From Marisalimonas marina (GTDB taxonomy: Bacteria > Pseudomonadota > Alphaproteobacteria > Puniceispirillales > Marisalimonadaceae), in contig JAYPPH010000003.1 in NCBI GenBank assembly GCA_038131365.1, positions 1 through 64,000 of the forward strand: 64,000 nucleotides of DNA, in the 5' to 3' direction. Shown in pieces: positions 53,357 through 61,498 of this stretch (its first letter is position 1; each line of letters begins with the position of its first letter). The position numbers were made by a program, and so were the translations under genes. The notes under the pieces are model-generated. The model made no database searches. It worked only from the letters and a program-made list of their open reading frames with translations, and was not told where the DNA came from.

Positions 53357-53975
53357 ATGTTCTGTATTATGTTCAAACAAGATTTTAAAAATTTATTAAT
53401 AAACAAATCAAACATAATAATTCCATTTCTAATATTTGTTATAACGTTTCTATTGCATAAATTTATAATTTATCCAGTTGAAGTTTATATTTTTACAGAG
53501 AGAGGTTGTGGAGCACGCCAGTTATCTTTATTTGCCTCATGCTGTAAGAATAATAGCTTATTATGTAATGGGTCCAATTGTTCTTATTCCGATATTTTTA
53601 TCTCAATGCTTTACTTTTATTCTTTTTAATAATGGAGAATTGTTTAATACAGTTTACCTTTCTACCATAAGCACTTTATCAATATATTTTGGTTTTACTT
53701 TATATGAACTAATCAAAAAAGATAACCTATTTAATATTAATAAAACCGTTGATTGGAAAAAAATTATAATTATAGGGTTTTTAGTATCAGTCTTTAATTC
53801 AACACTTACTACACTTTATTTAAACTTAAAAAAAGGCCATGATTATTTTTATGAAACTTTAAATTTCACATACTTAATTGGCGATGTTTTAGGACTTGTT
53901 TTTGGTATGATTTTATTTATATTGAGCTTAAAATTTTATGGTCGCTGGAGAAGTAACTTTGGAATCAAAAATTGA
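53357..53975 (+). CDS. Membrane protein, MASE1-like, split by a +1 frameshift
   Basis: The first frame gives a basic start and one helix (IIIPFLIFVITFLLHKFIIY) and ends at the next stop. The second frame carries on with EVVEHASYLYLPHAVRIIAY and three or four more helices. Removing one base from the GAGAGAG at about 53498 joins them (T-E-E-V-V-E). The pattern LPHAVRIIAYYVMGP-IVLIPIFLSQ recalls MASE1-type sensory membrane domains, but without a kinase or cyclase output. The alternative start is the ATG at 53369. A TATAAT at 53353-53358 lies so close that the message may be nearly leaderless. The next gene, a winged-helix protein, overlaps its end. Confidence 0.6.
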
Positions 53976-54252
53976 TAAATTAGGTAAGTTAATAGAAATT
54001 TTCGATGAAATGTCTAAAGATTTAAACTTTGGAAGACTATCTAATTCTGAAAAAGACGTGCTGTTAAATATTTCCAGACAATATTCGTTAAAAAAACAAT
54101 CAGAAATTAATATTAAAGATATTAATTTTATTGATTATGAAGGTAAACCAATTGCTAAATCAACGCTCTATAAAGTTTTAAAAACTTTATGTGATAAGAA
54201 TTTAATTTCGCATTTAGGTTCAGAGCGATCATCCAGATATAAACTTAATTAG
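53959..54252 (+). CDS. Small winged-helix DNA-binding protein
   Basis: About 97 residues from a TTG at 53959 (GGAG eight bases upstream) or 104 from an ATG at 53938. An N-terminal coiled helix is followed by a winged-helix-like fold: NSEKDVLLNISRQYSLKKQ, AKSTLYKVLKTLCDKNLISH and a final wing LGSERSSRYKLN. This is the kind of small regulator used for membrane-stress or local control. It is encoded in the same transcript as a MASE1-like membrane protein and overlaps it, suggesting that the pair senses the envelope and regulates the cluster. Confidence 0.68.
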   Translation: MESKIDKLGKLIEIFDEMSKDLNFGRLSNSEKDVLLNISRQYSLKKQSEINIKDINFIDYEGKPIAKSTLYKVLKTLCDKNLISHLGSERSSRYKLN

Positions 54253-54315
54253 CTAAACTTTTCTAAAAACTTACTGATTTTTCCATAAACGAATTAAATA
54301 AATGAAGTGGAAAAA

Positions 54316-55066
54316 ATGAAAAAGAACTCTCTTATAAAAAATTTATTTGCAATACTATTATTGATTTTTGCATTTCCTGCATTTTCCCAAGAAACAAATA
54401 TATTAAAAAAGACTTTTTTAATTTTTTTAGAAAAAGAATTTTTATCTAACCAAATTATAACTAAGAAAAGCTCAAATGATAATAATATTACAATTTTAGA
54501 TTTAAAAAAGTCTGAATATCTAGTTTCTTTTGATCTAATGAATAAAAGTATAAATCAAGATTGGCTTTTAATACCAACATTAAAGATTGTTAATAAAATT
54601 AATAATAAGACATATGCTTTTTCTAGATCATTAGCTTTTGAGAAAAAATCTAATGTTTTAGAAATAGAAACAATTGCTAAAATGTTAGTAAGCTCTAGCT
54701 TAGAGCAGATGAAGAAAAACGGTATCCAATTTGAAATAAGTGACAAACAATTTGCTGATAAAAAAGGAAAAAAAATCGTTATCTCACTAAATTATTTTAA
54801 TTCATGTGAGAGTAACAAAATTATTGAAGTAATGGAAAAAGAGTTTCCAGGTTTCATTCACATGGAAACGGAAGGTCATAATTCACAAAGCAAAAGCTCA
54901 ATTAGCTTACTACACCGCCTCTACAATATATAAAATAAAAAAATGGCTTGCCTTAACAATCAATGAATACGGTTTTAGTCCTGATGATTTTTTTATTAAA
55001 GTTTTTAAATCAAAAATTGATGTTAACAAACTCAGCAAATCAAAATATTTTTATGTTTGTGAATAA
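54316..55066 (+). CDS. Secreted protein paralogous to its neighbour, split by a +1 frameshift
   Basis: The signal peptide (MKKNSLIKNLFAILLLIFAF, cleavage near AFS) and the body up to EKEFPGFIHMETEGHNSQ are in the first frame. The frame as read stops at 54933, but dropping one A (54887-54889) continues with AKAQLAYYTASTIYKIKKWL and ends at the TAA at 55064. The continuation aligns with the paralogue that follows (EFPGFIKI... WSYYSSADLLKLKKWLVISL), which confirms the repair. The protein (about 250 residues) is periplasmic, with no known family. Only one base separates its stop from the ATG of the paralogue. A GTG at 54307 is an alternative start. Confidence 0.72.
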
Positions 55067-55067
55067 G

Positions 55068-55937
55068 ATGAATAGAATAAAAGCTACACTGTTAATAATA
55101 TTTTTATCATTAATATCAATGAATGCTCATTCTGCTGAGCAAAAACCATTGATTTCATTGTATGTGCTAGGAGAAAATAAAAATAACAAATCTATTAAAA
55201 TATCTGTTCAATCAATTCTTAATCAAAGCGGTTTTATTATTAAAGACGGTAATAGGGCTATTAAAAATTTAAATTTTAAAAACACAAAAAACCTAGATAA
55301 GCTTCTTCAAAATTCTGACATTTTAAGTGACATTATTGATGCTGAATTAATTATTACTTTGAAGCTAAATTATCAGCGTATAAATAAACTCTCATCAAGT
55401 GTTTATATTTCTTCAGAAATATACAACACCCAAACAAAAAATTATATATCTACCTGGTCTACGCCGCGGAAAATTATAAATTTTCCCAAAGATTGTAATG
55501 ATATTTGTGAAAATCTTATATTAAGTGAAAAAGTTATTCTATTGTCAGACCAACTTGGGAATAGTATTTTAAGAATTCTAGATGCTAAGCTTAAGGAACA
55601 AAAAAATGATAGTAATATTTCGAAAGTTTATAATTTTAAATTTTATGATTTCAAAGACAAAGACATCATCTATCTAACAGATATTATGGTAAATGAATTT
55701 CCAGGATTTATCAAAATTACTAACGAGCAAAGTTTTGGTAAGCAGAATAGTTGGTCTTACTATTCATCTGCTGATTTATTAAAATTAAAAAAATGGTTAG
55801 TAATTTCATTATCAGACATTGGTCTTAATATAGAAAATGATTATGAGTTATCGGTGTCTGACAATAATATTTTTGTTAAAAAATTCCCATCATTTAACTC
55901 AATGGGCTCAAAGGGCAACTCAAAGAAATTTAATTAA
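55068..55937 (+). CDS. Secreted protein, paralogue of the preceding one
   Basis: The start at 55068 (MNRIKATLLIIFLSLISMNA) opens a typical signal peptide and follows the previous stop by one base. The longer frame back to 54963 overlaps the preceding gene and is rejected. The 289-residue protein shares with that gene the VMVNEFPGFIKI element (INNEFPGF pattern) and the LKLKKWL helix. A PxxCNDICENL segment at residues about 145 holds two Cys. It ends FNSMGSKGNSKKFN, recalling the GxGTxxSFK ends of the nuclease and the LPP20-like protein. Family and function unknown. Confidence 0.72.
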   Translation: MNRIKATLLIIFLSLISMNAHSAEQKPLISLYVLGENKNNKSIKISVQSILNQSGFIIKDGNRAIKNLNFKNTKNLDKLLQNSDILSDIIDAELIITLKLNYQRINKLSSSVYISSEIYNTQTKNYISTWSTPRKIINFPKDCNDICENLILSEKVILLSDQLGNSILRILDAKLKEQKNDSNISKVYNFKFYDFKDKDIIYLTDIMVNEFPGFIKITNEQSFGKQNSWSYYSSADLLKLKKWLVISLSDIGLNIENDYELSVSDNNIFVKKFPSFNSMGSKGNSKKFN

Positions 55938-55984
55938 TTCAAAAAAGTTTCTAATTTTTCCATAACATTTATATGGAGAAAAAT

Positions 55985-56396
55985 ATGAACTCGGATTACT
56001 CACATAACCCTCTAACTGAAGTTGCCCTAGCATTATCAATGGCATTTTTTGCTATAATGGTTCTTACAATTTTTGCACTTTCTCAAAAACAATTTAAATC
56101 AATCGAAAGTGATAAAATTTCAATGAATTCAAAATCTTCAATTGATAAAGATAAAAAAGATAAAAAAAGAACATTAGTTTTTTACCACAATAATAATTTT
56201 TATGACCAAAATCTTAAAATTTGGAGATTGGAAAATCAGGATAAACAAACTGAACCGATATACTTTAGCTGTACCAACAAAAATGTCAGTTAAAGAATTA
56301 TTTGAAATTAAAAAATTTTTCCAAGGTCTTGATTTGCAAGTCACTGAACAAAACCAGCAATGGAATGAAGCTTTAGAGAATATATCAACTAAATAG
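55985..56396 (+). CDS. ExbD/MotB-like protein, split by a +1 frameshift
   Basis: The N-terminus (MNSDYSHNPLTEVALALSMA) contains one membrane helix with PLTEVALALSMAFFAIMVL, aligning with ExbD PxIDVxLxLLxxFM and with MotB ADFxTAMMAFFxxMWL. The essential Asp is replaced by Glu (E12 from this start). A Lys/Asp-rich linker follows. The first frame ends at 56293. The +1 frame carries the folded end (YTLAVPTKMSVKELFEIKKF, GLDLQVTEQNQQWNEAL), like the ExbD periplasmic domain. One extra base between about 56196 and 56220 would explain the split. The start at 55985 has GGAG upstream. It should form the stator with the channel protein at 42.4 kb. Confidence 0.68.
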
Positions 56397-56407
56397 GATA
56401 AATTATT

Positions 56408-57019
56408 ATGAAATTAGTATTAACAATAATTATAATTTTATCAGCATCTTTAGCGAATGCTAAAAATTATAATCGTCCATATATAAAAATGTTATTGATT
56501 GAAAATGCAAGATTATCAGAATACGTCACTCCTGCATTGGCAATTGCAGTAGCTAAAGTTGAATCTGATTTAAGACCTGATGCAGTTAGTCACAAAGGTG
56601 CAATAGGTGTTATGCAGATTATGCCACGTACTGGGTTATTAGAATTTGGAGTAAAAAGAAAAGATTTATTTAATCCAATTATTAATATTAAAATAGGTGT
56701 TAAATTTTTAGATCAATTAATAAAAAAGTATAAAGGTAATATTGGAGTAGCCTTATCACATTATAATGGAGGTTCAGCAGTTGGAATATGGCCTAATGTT
56801 AAAATCATTCCTGCAACATATCCTTATGTTGTAAAAGTCTTAAAAAAATCAAATGAATTAGCTAATAAGGCACCTTCTTTAAGAAAGCAAAAAGATTTAA
56901 TCCAAGCCAAATTCAATTTAATTCAGGTTAAAGAAAAGTCAGAGATTGATTTATTAGTTGCAAAAATTGACGATTGGCTAGAGATATATAACAATTATAA
57001 AAAGAATAATATAAATTAA
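56408..57019 (+). CDS. Lytic transglycosylase (SLT domain)
   Basis: A 203-residue exported enzyme: signal MKLVLTIIIILSASLANA, then a soluble lytic transglycosylase domain with catalytic Glu52 (AVAKVESDLRPDAVS), a GAIGVMQIMPRTG motif, FNPIINIKIGVKFLDQL and GVALSHYNGG. It cuts peptidoglycan glycan strands to make room for large envelope structures. Its position directly after the ExbD/MotB-like gene (11 bases) and before unknown proteins is typical of secretion and pilus clusters, where such an enzyme opens a hole in the wall. The C-terminal 50 residues are an extra helical region. Confidence 0.93.
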   Translation: MKLVLTIIIILSASLANAKNYNRPYIKMLLIENARLSEYVTPALAIAVAKVESDLRPDAVSHKGAIGVMQIMPRTGLLEFGVKRKDLFNPIINIKIGVKFLDQLIKKYKGNIGVALSHYNGGSAVGIWPNVKIIPATYPYVVKVLKKSNELANKAPSLRKQKDLIQAKFNLIQVKEKSEIDLLVAKIDDWLEIYNNYKKNNIN

Positions 57020-57057
57020 GATATGAATTTTTTATTAATTTAAGCCAGGTTTTATTA

Positions 57058-58776
57058 ATGCGTGATAAACTTTTTTTTGATGATTGGAAAGAATTTACTC
57101 TTCAAAAACCAGATGAGGTTATTTTAAATCATTTTGAAAACATTAAAAATAAAACTACTTTAACTGGTTCTTTAAAGTATCCAAATTTAAAAGAAGTAAA
57201 CAAAGTATTTGCACTTTTTATAACCCATAATTATGGATCTATAATTTATGAGTTATGTAATTTTTTAAAATATTTAAGTCAAAATAATTTACCTTTTTAC
57301 AATATTATGGTCATGGAAAGTAATGATCTTTTAAAAAAGATAAAAAAAATAAATTTTATAAACAGCCAAGAAATATCAAATAAATTTACGCTAAAACTTG
57401 AAAGTTATAATTTTGATATTGCTTACTCTAGAATTTCAAATTTAATTATAATTATTGAATTTTTAGAAGAGATTTTAGGTCTTGAAGAGATTTTATTATT
57501 AGATAAATCCATCGGTAATCTTAGTACACAAAAAGAGTTACAAGAAATTTCAAATAATGTTTCTAAGAAAGTCTATTCTTATTTAAAAAATTTACTACCA
57601 ACATCTCATTTACAAAGTCTTTCACTAGCAATAGGAAATTTTATTATAAAAAAAAATAAAGATGAAAATCATAAAATTGTATCAGAGGATATTTCAGACG
57701 ATTTTATTTTTGATTTTTGGGTTGCTTTCAGTTTGGGTGAAAAAGATTTATTAATTAAAACCTTTAATTTAGCTTCTGATTTATGCCTCAGCTATAAAAA
57801 ATCAATAGAGCTTATTGAAAAATACAACTTCTCTTCCAGGTATCAAGTTGATGAAGAATACTCTTCAAACATGATCTCAGAAGACACATTAAATGAATTT
57901 CTTGAACAAATAATTTCAAGTGATGAGCATGTGTTCTCAAAAAGTTTTAATAAACTCTGCATTTTGCAGTCTGATAAAATTAATATTTTAAAGAAAAAAG
58001 AGCTGAGTGAGATTGAAGTTTTTTCTAAATATGATGATTTATCTATGAAACTTCCTTTAACCATATTAAGGGTTTGTGTATTTGGAAACATTCAAAATAA
58101 GATAATAGAAAACCAAAGAAGAAAAAAATCAGACCTAAATGACTTTTTGCAATCATATTCTGATACTTCAATATATTTTGATCAAAGACAATTAATACAA
58201 AACATTCTTAATAATAACTCTTTTATATGTGAAATTTTATTTTATAAACTTTGGTCCTTTGAAGCCCCAAAAGTAATAGATATAATTAGAAATTATTTAA
58301 ATAAGGATGAATTAATTTTATTTGAAAACTTTATAAATAAGAATAAAGAGAAACTCGATTTTGAACCTAATTTAGATGACATTGAGCTTTTTAGAGAACT
58401 AACTAAAAAAAGTATGAATTATACTCCTGATGAATATAGAGAAGAGAAGTTAGCTAATTTACATGAAGAATTTAAAGTTTTTATTAACTCAAGCAAATTT
58501 CAGTCTGATTTTAAAAATTTTTTAAATTTCTTAAGTAAAACAAAGAAAAATACTATGTCTTTTAGAAGAAGTGGTTTTGATTTTAATATAAATAGTAAAG
58601 AAAATATCAAAACTATAACTGAAATTTATAATACTCTTTCTATTATCAAAGAATTTTTGTTCAAGTTTATTAATGTTTTAAATTTAAATGTAAATGATCT
58701 TAAATCTAAATTTAATGAGGATAAGGTAATATTCTTTGAACATTTTAAATTATTATATTCTAAAGAAGGCGTCTAA
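57058..58776 (+). CDS. Large helical hypothetical protein
   Basis: A 572-residue, almost fully helical protein without signal peptide or clear membrane segment, so cytoplasmic. It is rich in Lys, Asn, Leu and Ile, with a recurrent leucine pattern. I do not recognise it. Its stop is followed after one base by the GTG of the next gene, in the same operon as a Lon-like protein. A scaffold on the cytoplasmic side of the machine, like FliL/FlhA-independent platform proteins, is conceivable but only by position. Residues 230-400 contain LCLSYKKSIELIEKYNFSSR and repeated helix pairs reminiscent of TPR/HEAT-like repeats. Confidence 0.72.
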   Translation: MRDKLFFDDWKEFTLQKPDEVILNHFENIKNKTTLTGSLKYPNLKEVNKVFALFITHNYGSIIYELCNFLKYLSQNNLPFYNIMVMESNDLLKKIKKINFINSQEISNKFTLKLESYNFDIAYSRISNLIIIIEFLEEILGLEEILLLDKSIGNLSTQKELQEISNNVSKKVYSYLKNLLPTSHLQSLSLAIGNFIIKKNKDENHKIVSEDISDDFIFDFWVAFSLGEKDLLIKTFNLASDLCLSYKKSIELIEKYNFSSRYQVDEEYSSNMISEDTLNEFLEQIISSDEHVFSKSFNKLCILQSDKINILKKKELSEIEVFSKYDDLSMKLPLTILRVCVFGNIQNKIIENQRRKKSDLNDFLQSYSDTSIYFDQRQLIQNILNNNSFICEILFYKLWSFEAPKVIDIIRNYLNKDELILFENFINKNKEKLDFEPNLDDIELFRELTKKSMNYTPDEYREEKLANLHEEFKVFINSSKFQSDFKNFLNFLSKTKKNTMSFRRSGFDFNINSKENIKTITEIYNTLSIIKEFLFKFINVLNLNVNDLKSKFNEDKVIFFEHFKLLYSKEGV

Positions 58777-58777
58777 G

Positions 58778-59293
58778 GTGAATAATAAAGACAAAATTTC
58801 AGACACTTTTTTGGCATTAAATTATTTAAATTTATCCAAAAATTACTCTGCATCAGAACTTAAATCAAAATTTAATATAAATATGGTTTGGGATGTTTAC
58901 TCAAACCCATTTAAATACCAAAATCAAATTAATCAATTTTTGAAAAACAAAGTTTTTTCTGATGCTTATTTTTTAATTCTTAAAAATGAAGGTTGTATTT
59001 ATCAAGCAAAATTAAATGCCGCATCAAATGAAAGAGTCTTTTCTAGATCATCAAATGAATTTAAAATTGAGATAGTTAAATCAAATAAAAATGAGGATGT
59101 ATATTATTTAATTATAAAAATCATTAATGATATTGATTTACAACTTTCAAATTTATATGTTATTTGCGACAATAAAAGTGATTGTATAAAGCTCCCAATT
59201 TTAAATGACAAACAGGCGCAAATTTTGATAAAAAAATCTGATAACTTTTTTAATCTTATCACTAATCCTAATGCAGAGATTTTTATAAGGTGA
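58778..59293 (+). CDS. Hypothetical soluble protein
   Basis: A 171-residue protein from a GTG at 58778, one base after the previous stop, with GAAGG about nine bases upstream. The N-terminal third is helical (LNYLNLSKNYSASELKSKFN), and the rest has several strands (KIEIVKSNKNEDVYYLIIKI, LYVICDNKSDCIKLPILNDK) with two Cys. No membrane helix, no signal peptide, no family recognised. The stop overlaps the following GTG start by four bases (GTGA), so it is tightly coupled with the Lon-like membrane protein and is probably part of the same complex. Confidence 0.7.
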   Translation: MNNKDKISDTFLALNYLNLSKNYSASELKSKFNINMVWDVYSNPFKYQNQINQFLKNKVFSDAYFLILKNEGCIYQAKLNAASNERVFSRSSNEFKIEIVKSNKNEDVYYLIIKIINDIDLQLSNLYVICDNKSDCIKLPILNDKQAQILIKKSDNFFNLITNPNAEIFIR

Positions 59294-60618
59294 AAAAATA
59301 TACAGTTATTATACCTACTACTAATAATGTAGTTGGTATTAATGATATAGTGGAAGAAGACCCTTTAGTTTCTTCAGTTATATGTGAAAATAATAATTTA
59401 GAAGCTTTGCCTATAAGTCCTTTTTACAATTCTTTTGTGAAAAGCCCTACTGGAATAATAGAAAAATTAGTAGGGCATTCATCATTTAGGATAGATATTA
59501 CAAAACCAATTCATAATGGAAAAAGTTGGCAATTGGCAATTGCCATAGCTCATATTTTTTTTAAAAATAATATTTTAAATTTCTCAAATGAAAATCAGCT
59601 TTTAACACAAAAAACAGAAGAAATTATTTGGGCAAGTGGCACTATTAATTCAAATTTAGAAATTAAAAAAATTAATTACCTGGATCAAAAAATTTATAAC
59701 TCAATTAATTTTTTTAAAAATTGTATACAAAATAAAACCCAAATTAACGTCATATTAAGCATAGAGAATAAGGATGATTTTGACATTCTTTTGTCAAATA
59801 ATGAATTCCTAAACAATGCTATTAAAAATAACTTAATTAAAGTTTTATTTTTTACGAATTTATATGGCCTGTTCGATCATTTGAATTTAAAAAATATACT
59901 AAAAAAACCAATCAAACAGTTATCTTTTTTTCAAAAATCAAAAAAAAATCTTAGTTTACTTTCAGTTATTTTTGTAACAATTTTGTTTGCTCTTATGTTT
60001 AATAGTATTTGGCAAAAAACATCGCCTTTGCTTAGTTTGAACGATAATAAAAATTATAGCTTATTACTTACAACTTTAAAAACATATAGATATGGTAATT
60101 TGACTGAAAGGATAGTCGCTTATTTTTATGATTACATACAGACACTACAGTCTAATGAAATTAATAAGCAAATAAGGTTAAATTTTATTCCATATAATGA
60201 TTTTGAATCGAATAAATTAAAATGTTTACAAGGTAATCAGTCGATAGATTATATATGTGATTTAAATTTAGAGGTTTCTAATATTGGAAAAGAAACAGTT
60301 TTTCTATGGGCATTAAAATTTTCTAATCTAAATTTAAAGGAAAAATCATTTAAAAAAAATAATAAGAAATCAGATATAGTAAATGGAATGATCAAAAGTA
60401 ATGAGATCTTCTTAATTGATATCAAAAATAGTTATGAGCCCATAACTCTATTTATTGTTTATAGTAAGAAGTTTGATATCAAGATTATAGATTGGTTAAA
60501 GCGTGTTGATAGAGAAAACTCATTGTTAGAAACAACTATTAAAAGGATAAAAGCCCTTGGTTATGGTTATACAATTAATAGCATTAAAAATGTTAAATTA
60601 ATTGAAAATAAAATTTAA
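59290..60618 (+). CDS. Membrane-anchored Lon-like (S16) protein
   Basis: A 442-residue protein starting with GTG. Residues 1-190 resemble the Lon proteolytic (S16) fold: GKSWQLAIAIAHIF with Ser79 in the place of the GPSAGxA serine, IIWASGTINSNLEIKKI for the TGEIxxxGxVxxIGG strand and Lys134 (LDQKIYNS) in the place of the catalytic lysine; then a NVILSIENKDD strand. The match is weak but ordered. One membrane helix follows (LSLLSVIFVTILFALMFNSI, 221-240) and a C-terminal extracytoplasmic domain of about 200 residues with two Cys. The Lon-like part would lie in the cytoplasm. No AAA+ domain is present. It is the last gene of the cluster. Confidence 0.6.
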   Translation: MKKYTVIIPTTNNVVGINDIVEEDPLVSSVICENNNLEALPISPFYNSFVKSPTGIIEKLVGHSSFRIDITKPIHNGKSWQLAIAIAHIFFKNNILNFSNENQLLTQKTEEIIWASGTINSNLEIKKINYLDQKIYNSINFFKNCIQNKTQINVILSIENKDDFDILLSNNEFLNNAIKNNLIKVLFFTNLYGLFDHLNLKNILKKPIKQLSFFQKSKKNLSLLSVIFVTILFALMFNSIWQKTSPLLSLNDNKNYSLLLTTLKTYRYGNLTERIVAYFYDYIQTLQSNEINKQIRLNFIPYNDFESNKLKCLQGNQSIDYICDLNLEVSNIGKETVFLWALKFSNLNLKEKSFKKNNKKSDIVNGMIKSNEIFLIDIKNSYEPITLFIVYSKKFDIKIIDWLKRVDRENSLLETTIKRIKALGYGYTINSIKNVKLIENKI

Positions 60619-60641
60619 ATTATAAAAAAGGGGAGGTAAAT

Positions 60642-61490
60642 ATGAACAAATTAGAGGTAATGAATAATAGTTTTGATATTAAACCTTTTGCACCAAATTT
60701 AGGAGCAGTTATAACTAATGTAGATTTGTCTAATGATATAAATGATGCAGAGCTAACATTTATAAGAGACGCCTTTCATAAATTTCAAGTTTTATTTTTT
60801 CAAAATCAATCTGAAATTTCACCAGAAAATCATATAAAGTTAGGTAGATGCTTTGGAGATTTACACATACACCCTGCAGCACCAAAAATGAAAAACTATC
60901 CAGAAATCTTTGAAATAAATACTGACAAAAATAGTAAAATAGCTAATGGAGCAGAAGATTTCCATTCAGATGTTTCTTGTGACAAAGAACCACCTCTGGG
61001 AACAATGCTCCAACTTCACACTCTTCCAGAATGTGGTGGAGATACTATGTTTGCAAATATGTATATGGCCTACGAAGCTCTAAGTCATCCAATGCAAAAG
61101 TTTTTAAGCAGCCTTAAGGCTTCCCATGAATCAGAACATTTCTATAGAGGTAGGTATAAAAATGAAAATAATGGTGAAGTTGTAAAAGAGTATCCCTCAG
61201 CAATTCATCCTGTAATAAGAACTCACCCAGAAACAGGTAAAAAAGCTATATTTGTTAATAAATTTTTTACCACACGCATTGAAGATCTCGAGCCTCAGGA
61301 GAGTAAATTTATATTAGATTTCTTATTCGCTCATATTGAGAAAACAGAGTTTCAGATCCGCTATAGGTGGAATAAAAATGACATGGCTTTCTGGGATAAC
61401 AGATGTACGATACATAAAGCATTGTGGGATTATTTTCCGCATGAAAGAAAAGGTAGGCGAGTTACAATAAAAGGTTCGGTTCCTTTTTAA
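60642..61490 (+). CDS. TauD/TfdA-family Fe(II)/2-oxoglutarate dioxygenase
   Basis: A 282-residue taurine-dioxygenase-like enzyme. The iron ligands lie in EDFHSDVSCD (H-x-D) and FWDNRCTIHKA (distal His), with 2-oxoglutarate arginine in GRRVTIKG. The SPSAIHPVIRTHPETGKKAIFVN stretch (AIHPVIRTHPETGKKAIFV) is standard. A GGGAGG ribosome site precedes the ATG. It ends eight bases from a convergent TauE/SafE-like exporter gene, and TauE-type proteins export sulfite or sulfonate breakdown products, so the pair suggests release of sulfite from an organosulfonate. That is inference from proximity only. Confidence 0.93.
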   Translation: MNKLEVMNNSFDIKPFAPNLGAVITNVDLSNDINDAELTFIRDAFHKFQVLFFQNQSEISPENHIKLGRCFGDLHIHPAAPKMKNYPEIFEINTDKNSKIANGAEDFHSDVSCDKEPPLGTMLQLHTLPECGGDTMFANMYMAYEALSHPMQKFLSSLKASHESEHFYRGRYKNENNGEVVKEYPSAIHPVIRTHPETGKKAIFVNKFFTTRIEDLEPQESKFILDFLFAHIEKTEFQIRYRWNKNDMAFWDNRCTIHKALWDYFPHERKGRRVTIKGSVPF

Positions 61491-61498
61491 ACTTTATA

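Noticed and set aside
54963..55067. Longer start of the 55.1 kb secreted protein
   Set aside because: Those 35 residues overlap the repaired end of the preceding gene; the signal peptide begins at 55068.
40054..60618. Interpretation as Tol-Pal, TonB-ExbBD uptake, Zorya defence or a flagellum
   Set aside because: No TolB, Pal, TonB-dependent receptor, ZorB-type OmpA domain, helicase, nuclease pair or flagellar structural gene is in the block; only single parts resemble those systems.
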